DNA of 64,000 bases, from positions 1,516,001 to 1,580,000 of the forward strand of contig NZ_CP009913.1 of the NCBI RefSeq assembly GCF_000785515.1, read 5' to 3'. Source of the DNA: Streptococcus salivarius (GTDB lineage: Bacteria > Bacillota > Bacilli > Lactobacillales > Streptococcaceae). Below are positions 20,601-32,062 of the stretch, piece by piece (position 1 is the first letter of the stretch; every line of letters begins with the position of its first letter). The notes beneath the pieces are model-generated. The model made no database searches and was not told the DNA's origin. It saw only the letters and a program-made list of their open reading frames with translations. The position numbers and the translations under genes are program-made.

Positions 20601-23600
20601 GCACTTTCTGACGCTGATTCTGAATTAGATACAGACTGTGATTCTGAAACTGATGCACTTACTGACGCTGACTCTGAGTTTGAAGCAGACTGTGATTCTG
20701 AGATTGATTCACTTACTGACGCTGATTCAGAATTTGAGACAGATTGTGATTCTGAAACTGAAGCACTCTCTGAAGCGGATTCTGAGTTTGAAACAGACTG
20801 TGATTCTGAAACTGACGCACTCTCTGAAGCTGATTCTGAGTTTGACACTGATTGTGATTCTGATACAGAAGCACTTTCTGACGCTGATTCTGAATTAGAC
20901 ACTGATTGTGATTCGCTTACTGATGCACTTACTGATGCTGACTCTGAGTTTGAAGCAGATTGTGACTCAGACACTGATACACTCTCTGAAGCTGATTCTG
21001 AATTAGACACTGATTGTGATTCGCTTACTGATGCACTCTCTGAAGCGGATTCTGAGTTTGAGACAGACTGTGATTCTGAAACTGATGCACTTTCTGATGC
21101 TGATTCTGAGTTTGAGACAGACTGTGATTCTGAAACTGACGCACTTTCTGATGCTGACTCTGAGTTAGATACTGATTGTGATTCGCTTACTGATGCACTC
21201 TCTGACGCTGACTCTGAGTTAGATACTGATTGTGATTCTGAAATGGATTCACTTACTGACGCTGACTCTGAGTTTGAAGCGGATTGTGATTCTAAGACAG
21301 AAGCACTTTCTGACGCTGATTCTGAGTTAGACACTGATTGTGATTCAGAAACTGACGCACTTTCTGACGCTGACTCGGAATTAGACACTGATTGTGATTC
21401 GCTTACTGATGCACTCTCTGATGCTGATTCAGAATTAGACACTGATTGTGATTCAGAAACTGATGCACTCTCTGATGCTGATTCAGAATTAGATACTGAC
21501 TGTGATTCTGAAACTGATGCGCTCTCTGAAGCTGACTCTGAGTTTGAAGCAGATTGTGATTCAGAAACTGACGCACTTTCTGATGTTGATTCTGAGTTTG
21601 AAGCAGATTGTGATTCAGATACAGAAGCACTTTCTGATGCTGATTCTGAGTTTGAAGCAGACTGTGATTCAGAAACTGACGCACTCTCTGATGCTGACTC
21701 TGAATTAGATACTGACTGTGATTCAGATACTGACTCACTTGTTGATGCTGACTCATAATTCGAGACTGATTGTGATGCTGAAGTTGACGCACTTACTGAG
21801 GCTGAAGTTGAGTTCGACTCAGACTGAGATGTTGAAGTTGATGCACTTTCTGAAGCTGAGACTGAATTTGACTCCAACTGTGATGCGCTCACTGAAGCAC
21901 TTGTTGAGGCACTTTCAAGAAGACTTTCTGAAATACTCTCTGAAAGGGATGCTGATGCTTCCTCTGATTGAGAAAGAGAAGATGAGACAACCTCTGACTC
22001 AGATGCTGAAACCGATGCAGATTCTACCTTACTTGTTGATACAGATTGAGACTCTACTGTTGAAGCACTTTCTACGATGCTTTGAGATGTACTTAAAGAT
22101 GCACTCGTTGTATCTGCTTCAGACTCTGACTCGATAACCTGACTACCATTAAAGAAATTAACGCTAATATTATCAGTCTTACCTGCAAAAGGTGAGAATG
22201 TGAAGGAAGTATCGTCACCAGTGATTTTAGCAGTCCAAGTTGTTGTCAGACCATAACTTTGTTTAGCCTGGTAACCATTCATTTGGATACCATTTGACCA
22301 ACTAAAACCGTCTCCTTGATTTGTTACTGGTGTTGGATTAGCTTTAGGATTTGCAATTTGGTTACCATTTTTATCTGTAACATAAGACGTTGCAGTTGTT
22401 GGAGGAGTAAGTCCCTTACCTAAAGTAAACATCGTTTGTGTTGATGTCCCTGAATTATAGATAGAATATCCAGGACTCATCTTCGAAATATTTCCAAGAG
22501 TTGATGTTGCAGGATTAACATAAGTAACAGTATAGACAAAATTCAGATTTGTCCCGTCATTTGTCACTTTCAATGAATAATAAATTGGAACATTATAGTT
22601 TGAATCTGTTCCAGTTCCTGTGTAAACCTTAGATTCACCAGTCGCAAGGTTAAGATACGAACTAATAGCTGGAGTGCCATTTACTGTAGAGTTGCCATTG
22701 AAACCTGCATTTGTAATCTTGGTCATCATACCCTCAACAGCATTACCAAGACGCTCACGTTGTTCTGCGTAAGCAGCGTTTGTTGCTGATGCAGCGAGCA
22801 AGGTTGTTGATTTAGCAACTTCTTCTTGAACTGTTGCGATAGCTGTTTGGATTTCAGCTTTAGCAACTGTATCTGTCAACTTAGCTTGATAACTTTTAGC
22901 AATGTTAACGAGCAATTCTGCTTCTGAAACGTTTTGATCCAAGATTGTTTTTTCATCATCTTGAGTCGCCTTTTCAGAGGTAGCTGAACTTGTAGAAGTT
23001 GCTGATTCAGAAGCAGATTCTGAGTTTGAACCACTTGTGCTTTCAGTCTCTGACTGGCTATCAGAAGTTGAATTCTCTTTGCTGAGTGATGCAGATTCTG
23101 AAATAGCTTGTGACAATTCAGCAGAAATTGATTGAGATACTGATTGTGACACTGATACAGACGCTTCTGTGCTTGCCTGAGCATCAACTGAAGAGCTTGT
23201 AGACTCTTGGCTTGTTGAGGCTGCTACTGAGGCTTCAGAAGATGGTGCTGCACTCAATACAACTGACTCGGAGTTGGCTGCCACATCTTGATTAGCAGTT
23301 ACTTGGCTTTCCAAAGCCGGAGTTGTCGTCTCTTCCGCTTGAGCAGTGTAAGTCGCTACTGCTCCTCCAGCTACTGCACCTGCCGCAGCAATCCCTTTAA
23401 GCAAGGCTTGCCCTGAGAGAACTGGTGTTTTCTCCTCGACACTCTGTGCTGAAACTGACGGTGCATCCGCACCACCCTTAACAACCTTGAAAAGTCCAAA
23501 GTTAGATGACGCAGCACGAAGCCATTGCTTACCTGATTTAATCAACTTAAAACGAGTCACGCGATCAGTTTCGCGGTATTTCCCTTCATTCCTTCTAAAA

Positions 23601-23605
23601 AACAT
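17639..23605 (-). CDS. Serine-rich repeat glycoprotein adhesin 2 (1988 aa)
   Basis: Second aSec client, same plan: signal peptide with [14 protein letters not shown] and Gly/Ala-rich core, ending near TAQAEE (about 91); short Ser-rich region (about 120-215); helical module (about 218-300) beginning [11 protein letters not shown]; beta-rich binding domain (about 300-490) with no family I recognise; long Ser-rich region (about 492-1935); LPKTG at 1949 with an acidic tail extension ESEDF absent from SRRP1. The Ser-rich region changes character: first 18-aa SES/SVSN repeats, then an Ala-Ser zone ([17 protein letters not shown]). The helical module is almost identical to that of SRRP3, whereas the C-terminal third and anchor match SRRP1, so the gene looks recombinant. 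Start: ATG at 23605 with GGAG 5 nt upstream; the inverted repeat at 23647 sits just before. Confidence 0.93.
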   Translation of the reverse strand: MFFRRNEGKYRETDRVTRFKLIKSGKQWLRAASSNFGLFKVVKGGADAPSVSAQSVEEKTPVLSGQALLKGIAAAGAVAGGAVATYTAQAEETTTPALESQVTANQDVAANSESVVLSAAPSSEASVAASTSQESTSSSVDAQASTEASVSVSQSVSQSISAELSQAISESASLSKENSTSDSQSETESTSGSNSESASESATSTSSATSEKATQDDEKTILDQNVSEAELLVNIAKSYQAKLTDTVAKAEIQTAIATVQEEVAKSTTLLAASATNAAYAEQRERLGNAVEGMMTKITNAGFNGNSTVNGTPAISSYLNLATGESKVYTGTGTDSNYNVPIYYSLKVTNDGTNLNFVYTVTYVNPATSTLGNISKMSPGYSIYNSGTSTQTMFTLGKGLTPPTTATSYVTDKNGNQIANPKANPTPVTNQGDGFSWSNGIQMNGYQAKQSYGLTTTWTAKITGDDTSFTFSPFAGKTDNISVNFFNGSQVIESESEADTTSASLSTSQSIVESASTVESQSVSTSKVESASVSASESEVVSSSLSQSEEASASLSESISESLLESASTSASVSASQLESNSVSASESASTSTSQSESNSTSASVSASTSASQSVSNYESASTSESVSESQSVSNSESASESASVSESQSASNSESASESASVSESQSASNSESTSESASVSESQSASNSESASESASVSESQSVSNSESASESASVSESQSVSNSESASESASVSESQSVSNSESASESASVSESQSVSNSESASESASVLESQSASNSESASVSESISESQSVSNSESASESASVSESQSVSNSESASESASVSESQSVSNSESASESASVSESQSVSNSESASESASVSESQSVSNSESASESVSVSESQSASNSESASVSASVSESQSVSNSESASESASVSESQSVSNSESASESASVSESQSVSNSESASESASVSESQSVSNSESASVSESISESQSASNSESASVSASVSESQSVSNSESASESASVSESQSVSNSESASESASVSESQSVSNSESSSESASVSESQSVSNSESASESASVSESQSVSNSESASESASVSESQSVSNSESASESASVSESQSVSNSESASESASVSESQSVSNSESASESASVSESQSVSNSESASESASVSESQSVSNSESASESASVSESQSVSNSESASESASVSESQSVSNSESASESASVSESQSVSNSESASVSESISESQSVSNSESASESASVSESQSVSNSESASESASVSESQSVSNSESASESASVSESQSVSNSESASESASVSESQSVSNSESASVSESVSESQSVSNSESASESASVSESQSVSNSESASESASVSESQSVSNSESASVSASVSESQSVSNSESASVSASISASESASLSESRSTSASVSASESESLSTSSSLSASVFESQSQAFSASISAIISTVESISNSASSFISASESISTSNSASLSESASLSASVSGSQSVSNSESTSVSASISESQSVSNSESASTSASVSESQSVSNSVSASVSASTSASESASASASVSASESASVSASESASASESVSVSESVSASESASASASASASASASASESASTSASVSASESASTSASASESASVSASVSASASASASESASASTSASVSASESASTSASVSASASTSASESASASESASASESASTSASVSASESASASESASTSASESASTSASVSASESASASASASTSASESASTSASTSASESASTSASVSASESASASASVSASESASASESASASTSASVSASESASASASASASESASASASASTSASVSASESASASESASTSASESASTSVSVSASESASASESASASESASTSASVSASESASASASASASESASTSESVSTSASVSVSESASTSAFLSASESTSTSTSISTSLSTSASLSASASTSASVSASESTSEVKDPNHKRGSQALPKTGEENSSLGMALGALATATGLGFLAKRKKDEEESEDF
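17800..21760 (-). repeat. Serine-rich repeat tract of SRRP2 (two repeat types)
   Basis: From about 21760 down to 19480 the tract is made of 54-bp units (18 aa, [18 protein letters not shown] type); from about 19080 to 17800 it is an Ala/Ser tract of short SASES/SASVSAS units. The two are separated by a non-repetitive island at about 19232-19370 shared with SRRP1. Confidence 0.85.
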
Positions 23606-23646
23606 ATCTACTCCATTCTTGTTTTATGAATTAAAACTCTCCGATA

Positions 23647-23663
23647 AATTTTATCATAAAATT
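23647..23663 (-). promoter_or_regulatory. 17-bp inverted repeat upstream of SRRP2 (candidate operator/promoter)
   Basis: Identical to the 17-mer upstream of SRRP1 and at the same distance from the ATG (41 versus 38 nt). Flanking sequence is only partly conserved (a GGAG.GTTTTAAT-like block follows both). The remainder of 23664-23930 is AT-rich with nothing recognised. Confidence 0.55.
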
Positions 23664-23930
23664 CTTGTAAGCTCTAATATAAACTCTTATTTCCCTCAAA
23701 AATATTGCAAACGCTTTATGCTGTATAAATACTAAAAATACTCATTTCATAGCATTTTCATCCATTTTACATTTTGCAATACGTATCTTAAAGTTGTCTT
23801 AAAATTCAAAGTATACTTCTTCCACATCTAAGATTTTAGCTTACTAAACTAAGCCTTTACTCTCTAATACTAAGCCTAAATGAGACTTAGACTAACGTTT
23901 AAGACTCCCTCTCTCATTTTCAAACACGAC

Positions 23931-23965
23931 AAAAAGACACATCCCATATCGGAATGTGTCTTTTT
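23931..23965 (-). terminator. Terminator of SRRP3
   Basis: AAAAAGACACAT (23931-23942) and ATGTGTCTTTTT (23954-23965) are perfectly complementary with an 11-nt loop; a T-run follows on the minus strand. It lies about 95 bp beyond the SRRP3 stop at 24060. Confidence 0.88.
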
Positions 23966-24059
23966 TAGAACGAAGCTAATCGGCTTATTCTTACTTAAGA
24001 GTAGTTAGTTTTTATTAGGACTAGTCACTCATAAGTTTTAGGGGTAAGTCGAAGGAATA

Positions 24060-27000
24060 TTATTCCTCAGTTTTTTTGCGTTTTGCCGCAAGAGCCAATC
24101 CAGATGCAGTTGCAAGCAATCCAAGAGCTGCTGTAGCTGCTACGTTAGACTCTTCACCAGTGTTTGGCAATTGTGCCATTTCTTGTGCAGGTTTAACTGG
24201 AGTAGCTTTAGCTGGAGCTTTAGGAGCTGGATCAACTGGTTTACCTGGAGTTGGTTGTTCAGGTTTACCTGGAGTTGGTGTTACTGGTTTTTCTGGAGTT
24301 GTATCGACAAGTTTGTAAACGTAAGTTACGTTCTTATCACCTTCGATAACTTTACCAGTCACTGGGTCAGTTGTTGTCAAGTGACCATCACCATCTACAG
24401 AACCTACTGGGTAGTTACCTTGTGGTACCAATTCGTAAACTTTACCATCAGCAGTAACAATTGTCTTAGGACGGTTATCAATTACTGTATCGTAATCTTT
24501 ACCTACTGGTTGACCAAATTCATCTGTTACAGATTGTTTGATAGTGTTACCATTTTCATCTACATAGTGAACGTAAACATTACCCTTAGGTTGTGCTGGT
24601 TGTTCTTTGAGTTTGTAGATGTAAGTAACATCTTTACGTCCTTCGATAACTTTACCTGTTGTAGCATCTGATGACTCAAGGTGACCTTGTCCATCAACTT
24701 TACCTACTGGGTAGTTACCTGCTGGTACCAATTCGTAAACTTTACCATCAGTTGTTGTGATAGTCTTAGGACGATTGTCAACTACTGTATCGTAGTCTTT
24801 ATCGACTGGTTGATCTTTTTCATCAACAACTGAAGTCTTGATTGTCTTACCTTCAGTATCTTTATAGTGAACGTGAACGTCACCCTTCACTTCTTTGTAG
24901 ACGTAAGTGATGATTGAACGTGGTTTTTCAACTTTACCTTTAGTTGGGTCAGATGATTCAAGGTGTCCATCGCCATCAACTTTACCTACTGGGTAGTCAC
25001 CTTTCGGTACGATCTTGTATGTCTTACCGTCTGGAGTCTTGATTGTCTTAGGTTTTTCACCTTCCTCAGTTGTGTTATATGGAGTATCATATGGTGAGTT
25101 TGGTGTGTCTTGACGAGGTTTCTTGATTTCTTTACCTTTTTCGTCTACGTAAGTGATGATTACGTCACCTTCTTTAGGTTTCGTTGGATCTTCTTTAAGT
25201 TTGTAGACGTAAGTTACGTTCTTGTCGCCTTCAACAACTTTACCTGTTGTAGCATCATCACCATTCCAGTGACCTTGTTCGTCAACTTTACCTACTGGGT
25301 AGTTACCAGCTGGTACCAATTCGTATGTCTTACCTTGGAATTCGATTTCTTTTGGACGGTTGTCAATAACTGTGTCATAGTCTTTATCAACTGGTTGATC
25401 TTTTTCATCAGTGACATCGTCTTTAATCTTGTTACCATTGACATCAACATAGTGTACGTAGACATTACCTTTCACTTCTTTATAAACGTAAGTGATTGTT
25501 GATTTAGGTTTATCAACTTTACCTTTAATTGGATCAGATGATTCAAGGTGTCCGTCACCGTCAACTTTACCTACTGGGTAATCACCTTTTGGTACGATCT
25601 TGTATGTCTTACCATCTGGAGTCTTGATTGTCTTAGGTTTTTCACCTTCCTCAGTTGTGTTATATGGAGTGTCATATGGTGAGTTTGGTGTATCTTGACG
25701 TGGTTTTTGGATTTCTTTACCATCATTCTCACGGATGTAAGTGATGATTACTTCACCAACTTTAGGAGTTTCACTTTCAGACATTGATTCTGAAATTGAA
25801 GCTGAAGTTGATTCAGAACTTGAAAGTGATTCTGAAACTGAAGTTGAAGTTGATGTAGATTCTGAAAGGCTAGCAGATGCAGAATAGGATTCTGAAGCTG
25901 ATACTGATTCAGATACAGATGTTGATTCTGAAGAGCTTGCAGACTCTGATGCAGAAACTGAAGCTGATGTGCTTGCTGATTCTGATGCAGATGCTGACTC
26001 AGACGCACTTACTGATTCTGATGCAGACGCTGACTCAGACGCACTTACTGATTCTGATGCAGACGCTGACTCAGACGCACTTGCTGAAACTGAATCGCTC
26101 AATGAAGCTGATGCTGACTCAGATGACGAAGCTGATTCTGATTCAGAGTTATTTGTAACGATTGAAATTGATTCTGAAATAGAAGCTGAAACAGAGATAG
26201 ATTCAGAAGTTGAAGTGCTCAACGATGCTGATTGGCTTGCTGATACTGAAGCTGATTCAGATGCTGATGTACTCAACGATGCTGATTGACTTGCTGATAC
26301 TGAAGCTGATTCAGATGCTGATGTACTCAACGATGCTGATTGACTTGCTGACACTGAAGCTGATGCTGACGCTGACGTACTCAACGATGCTGATTGGCTC
26401 GCAGATACTGAAGCTGATGCAGATGCTGATGTACTCAACGATACTGATTGGCTAGCAGATACTGAAGCTGATGCAGATGCTGATGTACTCAACGACGCTG
26501 ATTGACTTCCTGATACTGAAGCTGATTCAGAACCTGAAGTACTCAACGATGCTGATTGGCTAGCAGATACTGAAGCTGATGCAGAACCTGAAGTACTCAA
26601 CGATGCTGATTGGCTTCCTGATACTGAAGCTGATGCTGACGCTGATGTACTCAACGATACTGATTGACTTCCTGACACTGAAGCTGATTCAGACGCCGAA
26701 GTTTTCAATGATTCTGATTGGCTTGCTGATACTGAAGCTGATTCAACAGCAGATTTGCTCAATGATGCTGAAAGTGATGCACTCAATGATGCTGATTCTG
26801 ATGTTGATGAGGTTGAACCTGATGTTGAACCTGAAGCACTCAATGATGCTGATTCTGATGTTGATGAGGTTGAACCTGATGTTGAACCTGAAGCTGATTC
26901 AGATTTTGATTCTTCTTTAAGTTTGTAGACGTAAGTAACATTCTTATCACCTTCGATAACTTTACCAGTTGTAGCATCATCGCCTGTCCAGTGACCTTGT

Positions 27001-30000
27001 GAATCAACTTGACCTACTGGATAGTTACCTTCTGGCACCAATTCGTAAACTTTACCATCAGTTGTTGTGATAGTCTTTGGACGATTGTCTACTACTGTAT
27101 CGTAGTCTTTATCGACTGGTTGTTTATCTTCATCAGTGACATCATCTTTAATCTTATTACCATTGACATCTACATAGTGAACATAAACATTACCTTTAGG
27201 TTGTTCTTTAAGTTTGTAGACGTAAGTAACGTTCTTATCACCTTCGATAACTTTACCTGTTGTAGCATCAGTAGACGTAAGGTGACCATCTGAGTCAACT
27301 TGACCTACTTTGTAGTTACCTGCTGGTACCAATTCGTATGTCTTACCGTCTTTTTCGATTGTTTGTGGACGGTTATCTACAACTGTATCGTAGTCCTTAT
27401 CAACCGGTTGATTTTCTTCATCCGTTACAGAAGGCTTCAACTCATTACCTTCTGTATCTACATAGTGAACATAAACGTTACCTTTCACTTCTTTAAGTTT
27501 GTAAACATAAGTAACATGTTTATCGCCTTCGATAACTTTACCTGTTGTAGCATCAGTAGACTTAAGGTGACCTTGATCATCTACATCACCAACTGTGTAG
27601 TTACCTGCTGGTACCAATTCGTATGTCTTACCTTCGAATTCGATTTCTTGTGGACGATTATCGATTACTGTATCGTAGTCTTTACCAACTGGTTGTTCTT
27701 TTTCATCTGTTACAAATGCTTTGATTGTCTTACCTTCAGTATCTACATAGTGAACGTAAACATTACCTTCAGACTTGACAAAGTAATAGTTCACATCAGT
27801 TGATGGTTTAACTGCTGATGGAATTGAGTAGTTGTTTGAGAATGAAGAGTAACCTTTCAACTCTGTATAAGTAATGCTTCCATCTGGTTGAGTTACCTTA
27901 GATTTTGCAACAATATCAGCATTACGTCCTGCGATCAAGTTCCAAGCGTTGTTTCCTTTACCAGCAGGAGTCAATGAAGGATCTGGAGCACCTGTAAATG
28001 GTTTTGCAAATCCTTCAGCAACCTTGGTTTCATCGTGTACGAGGTTTACTTTCTCTGTTGTAGACTGCCAACCAGTAATGACAAGTGATTTGCTTCCAGC
28101 AGTTTCGTTAACATCAATATAGTAGTCACCATTTTTGCTGTTTACTCTTGTAACTTTAGTCTCATCAGCCTTCCACTCTTCACCAGCTTTGTTAACTTTA
28201 CTTGTATAGATGAGTGTGTATTTCGATACATCTTCAGTACCAATATCTGATGTAGCAAAATTGTTCACTTGAGATGGATCAAGGGCGTAGTATTTCGTTA
28301 CAGTTGAGCCATCAGTATCAACGATTTCAGAAATACGTTTCACATAGTAGTGGTTTGCTCCACCTTGAAGTTCGACAAGTTTTTGTCCAACAACACCCTT
28401 ACCGATAATACCTGATGTTTTTTGAGTTATATCTGTTGTGGCAGCTACCGGTTTGTAACCGGCAACATCACGATTTCCTGAGGCTGTGAATTGTTGCCCT
28501 GCAAGACCTGTTTGAGTATAGCTTGCAAGAACTGTTTCATTTCCAGTTGGTGTGTATGTTTGTCCTTCTGTGTACTTGCTGCTGTCAACAACTCTATAGT
28601 AAGTTGTTTGATTAGCTTTAGCATAAGGAACAGAAGTTTGAACGTTTGGCTTGTCTTCACCTTGGTTACCTGGGTAGTTAGTATCACGGATTTGAAGTGT
28701 TTCATACTCAAGGTTAGCATTTACCAATGAGAAGGTTACGTTACCTGGATTAGTTCCGTTAGCAGGTGCGTATGTCAAAGTATTAGTTACATCAGAGTTG
28801 TTGTTTGTGATGTAGCTTGGAAGAGAGATATTGCTTTCTCCAGCTTTGATGGTACGAGTGTAAACTTCTGATCCATCAGATTTCTTCACAATACGCAAGT
28901 AAACATCAGGATTAGCTGAAAGGCTACCAGTGATAGCTGAACGGTCTACTGCAAGAGTAGCATAATAATCAAAGTTTGTTTTAGCTCCAGTAGCGTGGTC
29001 AGTTTTAAGGAATTGCCATACACCGAAAGTAAAGCGATCAGCATTTGGATCCAAAGCATAACCAGCTTCATTGAAGGCTGCATCTTCAATCGTTGCACCA
29101 TTAGCATTTGAAATAACTGGGTTAGTATCTACACTACCAGTAGTGCTTGTTGAGATTGGTGCCAACTGTGCAGTAACTGCTGCAACACCGTTAACTACTG
29201 AGTTACCTGTGAAGCCATTGTCAGTGATCTTAGTCATCATGTTGTCAACAGCGTTACCAAGGCGCTCACGTTGTTCTGCGTAAGCAGCGTTTGTTGCTGA
29301 TGCAGCAAGTAATGTAGTTGATTTAGCAACTTCTTCTTGAACTGTTGCGATAGCAGTTTGGATTTCAGTTTTAGTAGCTGTATCAGTCAACTTAGCTTGG
29401 TAATCTTTAGCGATACCTACAAGCAATTCTGCTTCTGAAACGTTTTGATCCAAGATAGTTTTTTCATCTTCTTGAGTAGCTGTTTCTGATGCAGTTGCAG
29501 CTGTTGAAGTTGCTGATTCTGAAGCTGAAGTTGATTCTGAATGTGAACCACTGTTGCTTTCAGTGTGTGATTGGCTTTCAGATGTTGAGTTCACTTTGCT
29601 AAGTGAAACAGATTCTGAGATGGCTTGTGACAATTCTGCTGATACAGATTGTGATACTGAAACTGAAGCGTCTGTGCTTGCTTGAGCGTCAACTGAAGAG
29701 CTTGTAGACTCTTGACTAGCTGATGCTGGAGCTTCTGAAGCTACTGTTTCAGATACTGGAGCAGCGCTCAAGGCAACTGAATCAGAGTTAGCAATGATGT
29801 CATGGTTTGTAGTTGCTTGGCTTTCCAAAGCTGATGCAGTTGTTTCTTCGGCTTGAGCAGTGTAAGTTGCTACTGCACCACCTGCCACAGCACCTGCTGC
29901 TGCAATCCCTTTAAGAAGGGCTGTACCTGAAAGAAGAGAAGATTTTTCTTCTACATTTTGAACTGTTACTGACGGAGCATCTGCGCCACCTTTAACAACT

Positions 30001-30119
30001 TTGAAAAGTCCAAAGTTAGATGTTGCAGCACGAAGCCAGTTTTTACCCGATTTGATAAGTTTGAAGCGAGTCACGCGATCAGTTTCACGGAATTCTCCTT
30101 CGTTACGTCTAAAAAACAT
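24060..30119 (-). CDS. Serine-rich repeat adhesin 3 with MucBP domains on both sides of the serine-rich region
   Basis: Third aSec-type protein, 2019 aa: signal with [14 protein letters not shown]; short Ser-rich region (about 130-230); helical module near-identical to SRRP2 (starting [11 protein letters not shown]); a unique beta-rich region (about 310-780); three MucBP domains (about 781-1070, [12 protein letters not shown] type); a Ser-rich region of only about 375 aa (1071-1446); five further MucBP-like domains (about 1447-1925), alternating GNVYVHYVD and [13 protein letters not shown] types; a Pro-rich wall spacer; and LPNTG with hydrophobic segment and RKKTEE. A typical SRRP runs from its serine-rich region straight into the anchor, so the second MucBP block is unusual. 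MucBP domains suggest mucin binding; ligand not shown. Start: ATG at 30119 with AGGAGG 6 nt upstream. Confidence 0.93.
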   Translation of the reverse strand: MFFRRNEGEFRETDRVTRFKLIKSGKNWLRAATSNFGLFKVVKGGADAPSVTVQNVEEKSSLLSGTALLKGIAAAGAVAGGAVATYTAQAEETTASALESQATTNHDIIANSDSVALSAAPVSETVASEAPASASQESTSSSVDAQASTDASVSVSQSVSAELSQAISESVSLSKVNSTSESQSHTESNSGSHSESTSASESATSTAATASETATQEDEKTILDQNVSEAELLVGIAKDYQAKLTDTATKTEIQTAIATVQEEVAKSTTLLAASATNAAYAEQRERLGNAVDNMMTKITDNGFTGNSVVNGVAAVTAQLAPISTSTTGSVDTNPVISNANGATIEDAAFNEAGYALDPNADRFTFGVWQFLKTDHATGAKTNFDYYATLAVDRSAITGSLSANPDVYLRIVKKSDGSEVYTRTIKAGESNISLPSYITNNNSDVTNTLTYAPANGTNPGNVTFSLVNANLEYETLQIRDTNYPGNQGEDKPNVQTSVPYAKANQTTYYRVVDSSKYTEGQTYTPTGNETVLASYTQTGLAGQQFTASGNRDVAGYKPVAATTDITQKTSGIIGKGVVGQKLVELQGGANHYYVKRISEIVDTDGSTVTKYYALDPSQVNNFATSDIGTEDVSKYTLIYTSKVNKAGEEWKADETKVTRVNSKNGDYYIDVNETAGSKSLVITGWQSTTEKVNLVHDETKVAEGFAKPFTGAPDPSLTPAGKGNNAWNLIAGRNADIVAKSKVTQPDGSITYTELKGYSSFSNNYSIPSAVKPSTDVNYYFVKSEGNVYVHYVDTEGKTIKAFVTDEKEQPVGKDYDTVIDNRPQEIEFEGKTYELVPAGNYTVGDVDDQGHLKSTDATTGKVIEGDKHVTYVYKLKEVKGNVYVHYVDTEGNELKPSVTDEENQPVDKDYDTVVDNRPQTIEKDGKTYELVPAGNYKVGQVDSDGHLTSTDATTGKVIEGDKNVTYVYKLKEQPKGNVYVHYVDVNGNKIKDDVTDEDKQPVDKDYDTVVDNRPKTITTTDGKVYELVPEGNYPVGQVDSQGHWTGDDATTGKVIEGDKNVTYVYKLKEESKSESASGSTSGSTSSTSESASLSASGSTSGSTSSTSESASLSASLSASLSKSAVESASVSASQSESLKTSASESASVSGSQSVSLSTSASASASVSGSQSASLSTSGSASASVSASQSASLSTSGSESASVSGSQSASLSTSASASASVSASQSVSLSTSASASASVSASQSASLSTSASASASVSASQSASLSTSASESASVSASQSASLSTSASESASVSASQSASLSTSTSESISVSASISESISIVTNNSESESASSSESASASLSDSVSASASESASASESVSASESASASESVSASESASASESASTSASVSASESASSSESTSVSESVSASESYSASASLSESTSTSTSVSESLSSSESTSASISESMSESETPKVGEVIITYIRENDGKEIQKPRQDTPNSPYDTPYNTTEEGEKPKTIKTPDGKTYKIVPKGDYPVGKVDGDGHLESSDPIKGKVDKPKSTITYVYKEVKGNVYVHYVDVNGNKIKDDVTDEKDQPVDKDYDTVIDNRPKEIEFQGKTYELVPAGNYPVGKVDEQGHWNGDDATTGKVVEGDKNVTYVYKLKEDPTKPKEGDVIITYVDEKGKEIKKPRQDTPNSPYDTPYNTTEEGEKPKTIKTPDGKTYKIVPKGDYPVGKVDGDGHLESSDPTKGKVEKPRSIITYVYKEVKGDVHVHYKDTEGKTIKTSVVDEKDQPVDKDYDTVVDNRPKTITTTDGKVYELVPAGNYPVGKVDGQGHLESSDATTGKVIEGRKDVTYIYKLKEQPAQPKGNVYVHYVDENGNTIKQSVTDEFGQPVGKDYDTVIDNRPKTIVTADGKVYELVPQGNYPVGSVDGDGHLTTTDPVTGKVIEGDKNVTYVYKLVDTTPEKPVTPTPGKPEQPTPGKPVDPAPKAPAKATPVKPAQEMAQLPNTGEESNVAATAALGLLATASGLALAAKRKKTEE
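24320..25775 (-). repeat. Five MucBP-type repeats at the C-terminal side of SRRP3
   Basis: Five domains of about 90-97 aa, of two alternating subtypes. The VIITY type carries [19 protein letters not shown]; the VHYVD type carries [13 protein letters not shown]. Three copies of the latter type also occur at about 26905-27776, upstream of the serine-rich tract. Confidence 0.85.
25780..26905 (-). repeat. Serine-rich repeat tract of SRRP3
   Basis: Largely 54-bp units (18 aa, [18 protein letters not shown] type); the period was measured between the motif starts at 26269 and 26323. At both ends it borders MucBP domains. Confidence 0.85.
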
Positions 30120-30164
30120 ATTTACCTCCTAAAAAATATGAGTTATTTCCTAATCTGGAAATTA

Positions 30165-30180
30165 CATTTTATAATATAAC
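30165..30180 (-). promoter_or_regulatory. Putative -10 region of SRRP3
   Basis: The minus strand reads GTTATATTATAAAATG, 46 nt upstream of the ATG, aligning with the TATGATAAAAT of the SRRP1/SRRP2 element but with one palindrome arm lost. TGTTATATT fits an extended -10. The stretch 30181-30577 is AT-rich and holds nothing I recognise. Confidence 0.35.
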
Positions 30181-30577
30181 ACAAGTTGACTAAAAATTGT
30201 TCTTTTTTATCTCATTTTCTTCAAAAAAATGTAAGGTTTTCGCAATTCTGAATTTTCTGTTATTTATCAATAGTGTCTTCTTTGTTTATATGCAAACGGT
30301 TAAATTCCCTGATTTTATGCTGTTCGTTTCTATTTTTCTCATTTTTAAGCTGAAAATTCTGGGATTTAAAATTATCCAACAATTCCATTTTTGATAAATT
30401 GTCACACAATTACAATCAATTATTTTAGGCGAATTCTTTACATCTGTTAAGCTATTATTGGCTATTTTTTAACATTAATCCTAATTAGAGACAGCTCTTC
30501 CTTAAATCCTTAAGTCTAAAGTGAAAACGATTTGAATAATTTATAAAAAGTCAATTTATATGCTCAAAAGTCTACAA

Positions 30578-30607
30578 AAAAAGAATTACCTTCCGATAAT
30601 TCTTTTT
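30578..30607 (-). terminator. Terminator of the aSec operon
   Basis: AAAAAGAATTA (30578-30588) and TAATTCTTTTT (30597-30607) pair perfectly around an 8-nt loop. It lies 7 bp beyond the gtf3 stop, with a T-run on the minus strand. Confidence 0.9.
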
Positions 30608-30613
30608 AGACTA

Positions 30614-31615
30614 TTAACCAAGGGCCATTATAGCAGCAATAAAAAGCTTCTTGATGAAATAACCATTGCTAATGAGGTAGGCAGTGTATTGTGCGTTAGC
30701 AACCATCTGGGCATACTGCTCTTCTGTACATTCTTGTACACAACGGTCTGCTTCTTCCAGACTCGAAACGACAAAGCCTAGGCCATGTTCTCTGACATAG
30801 TCAGCATTTGAAAGATAGTCAGGCACCACAACTGGCAAGCCTGCAGCTAAATAGGTAGAGAGTTTATAGGAAATATTCAACTTATAGTAATCAAGCTCAT
30901 CTTCAGATTTTTCTGAATTCCCCCAGACAAGACCAAAACCTCCTTTAGAAAGGTCAAACAAGAGCTCCTGTTTATTACGCCAGCCTTCAAGTTGAATTCT
31001 GGAATAATCCTTGTCTTCTTCTTTTTCCGCATAGACATGAAGAGGTGTCTCCTGCTGCCAGTTGAGAATGTGGGGGAAACGAGTTGGATTACCAGCAAAG
31101 ATGAGCTTCTTTTGGAAGCTTGGTTTGTGCAAGTCAAGGTTATGAGGCAAATCCCAAAGTTCCTGGATAATAATCTTTTTGACCGTTAACCCTTCCTCAA
31201 TGAGTCGATCACGCATTTGTTCTGATGGAACAACGACGACATCACAAAGATTGTACATCTCAATGTAGTTAGGCATGAGGAAATAATTACTAGGAAACAT
31301 TATAGGTGGAACATCATGGATGAACATCACAAGTTTGGTTTGCACTGCCCTAAATTTATGAATGAGGCTAGTGTCCCAAGCGACACTATTCCACGACGGC
31401 GACTGGAAGAAGACAATATCGCCATAGCTCACTCCTGCCACAATACCATCAAGGCGGGAATTTAATTCACCACTTGACTCCTGGCTATTATCGTAGAAAT
31501 AGATTGCTAATTCATTGGCACCAAGCTCCTTGGCAATCTTCATGGTATCATTTTGGGCAATCAAGGCCACACTACGTGGGGACTGCCCAAATAAATTCGT
31601 AAAATGTACACGCAT
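30614..31615 (-). CDS. gtf3: SRRP glycan glucosyltransferase Gtf3 (Nss)
   Basis: 333 aa, normal family length. In characterised streptococci Gtf3 adds glucose to the GlcNAc that GtfA/GtfB place on SRRP serines and threonines, making the second sugar. The sequence matches the family along its length: start MRVHFTNLFGQSPRSVALIAQ, the middle segment KLVMFIHDVPPIMF, and GT-B-like nucleotide-sugar region SYKLSTYLAAGLPVVVP in the C-terminal half. It is the last gene of the aSec operon, 38 bp after asp5 and immediately before the terminator. The ribosome site is modest (GAAAG before ATG). Acceptor specificity cannot be read from sequence. Confidence 0.9.
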   Translation of the reverse strand: MRVHFTNLFGQSPRSVALIAQNDTMKIAKELGANELAIYFYDNSQESSGELNSRLDGIVAGVSYGDIVFFQSPSWNSVAWDTSLIHKFRAVQTKLVMFIHDVPPIMFPSNYFLMPNYIEMYNLCDVVVVPSEQMRDRLIEEGLTVKKIIIQELWDLPHNLDLHKPSFQKKLIFAGNPTRFPHILNWQQETPLHVYAEKEEDKDYSRIQLEGWRNKQELLFDLSKGGFGLVWGNSEKSEDELDYYKLNISYKLSTYLAAGLPVVVPDYLSNADYVREHGLGFVVSSLEEADRCVQECTEEQYAQMVANAQYTAYLISNGYFIKKLFIAAIMALG

Positions 31616-31653
31616 ACATACTTCTTTCTATTATATGGTAGGAAGTCCTCTAC

Positions 31654-31878
31654 TTACTTATAAGAAACAATCATAAAAATAAGTAAGAGGATAAAGAGGG
31701 CTATGCTGATAGCCAAGGTCAACATTTTTCGAATCGGTTGGCTAGCCCAATAACTTGGTTTACCGATATTACTCGTGGCATCCGTTGAAAAAATCTGCGT
31801 TTGACGCGGTTGGATGGTCACTAGGACGATAAGGGCAACCGAAAGAATCACTGCTAGAACCATAAATACTAACATCAT
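31654..31878 (-). CDS. asp5: Accessory Sec translocase subunit Asp5 (SecG-like)
   Basis: 74 aa with two membrane segments (about 2-22 and 52-71) separated by a polar loop containing a TQIFSTDATSNIGKP-like stretch, the layout of SecG. In S. gordonii the small proteins Asp4 and Asp5 stand in for SecE and SecG in the SecA2/SecY2 translocase. Identification rests on size, topology and position directly after asp4. The start ATG at 31878 is the first of two consecutive ATGs and lies 4 nt past the asp4 stop, with GAGG about 10 nt upstream inside the end of asp4, so translation is probably coupled. Confidence 0.85.
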   Translation of the reverse strand: MMLVFMVLAVILSVALIVLVTIQPRQTQIFSTDATSNIGKPSYWASQPIRKMLTLAISIALFILLLIFMIVSYK

Positions 31879-31882
31879 AAGA

Positions 31883-32062
31883 CTACCTCAACAAACCAAT
31901 AAGGGTGAAGATCAAACCGATGATGATAACAAGTCCGAGCATGATTGAAAAGCTCTTGTTAATCTTCTCTCCTCTGGTTTCTTTTTCTTTTGTGATAGGC
32001 TTTTGCTTGAGTTCTTCCATACGGCCTTCAACGTCACCGTAGAATAAATCTTTTTTAGACAT
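31883..32062 (-). CDS. asp4: Accessory Sec translocase subunit Asp4 (SecE-like)
   Basis: 59 aa: a charged N-terminus (MSKKDLFYGDVEGRMEELKQ) followed by one membrane segment (about 38-57, SIMLGLVIIIGLIFTLIGLL), matching SecE-like Asp4 in size and single-span topology. It overlaps the end of gtfB by 8 bp, and its GGAGG ribosome binding site lies inside the gtfB coding sequence 5 nt before the ATG. The call rests on size, topology and order (gtfB-asp4-asp5), since sequence conservation in this family is low. Confidence 0.85.
   Translation of the reverse strand: MSKKDLFYGDVEGRMEELKQKPITKEKETRGEKINKSFSIMLGLVIIIGLIFTLIGLLR

Noticed and set aside
9340..21760. Possible CRISPR arrays suggested by regular short repeats
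   Set aside because: The repeats are in-frame coding units of 54 and 96 bp without unique spacers, and no cas genes are present.
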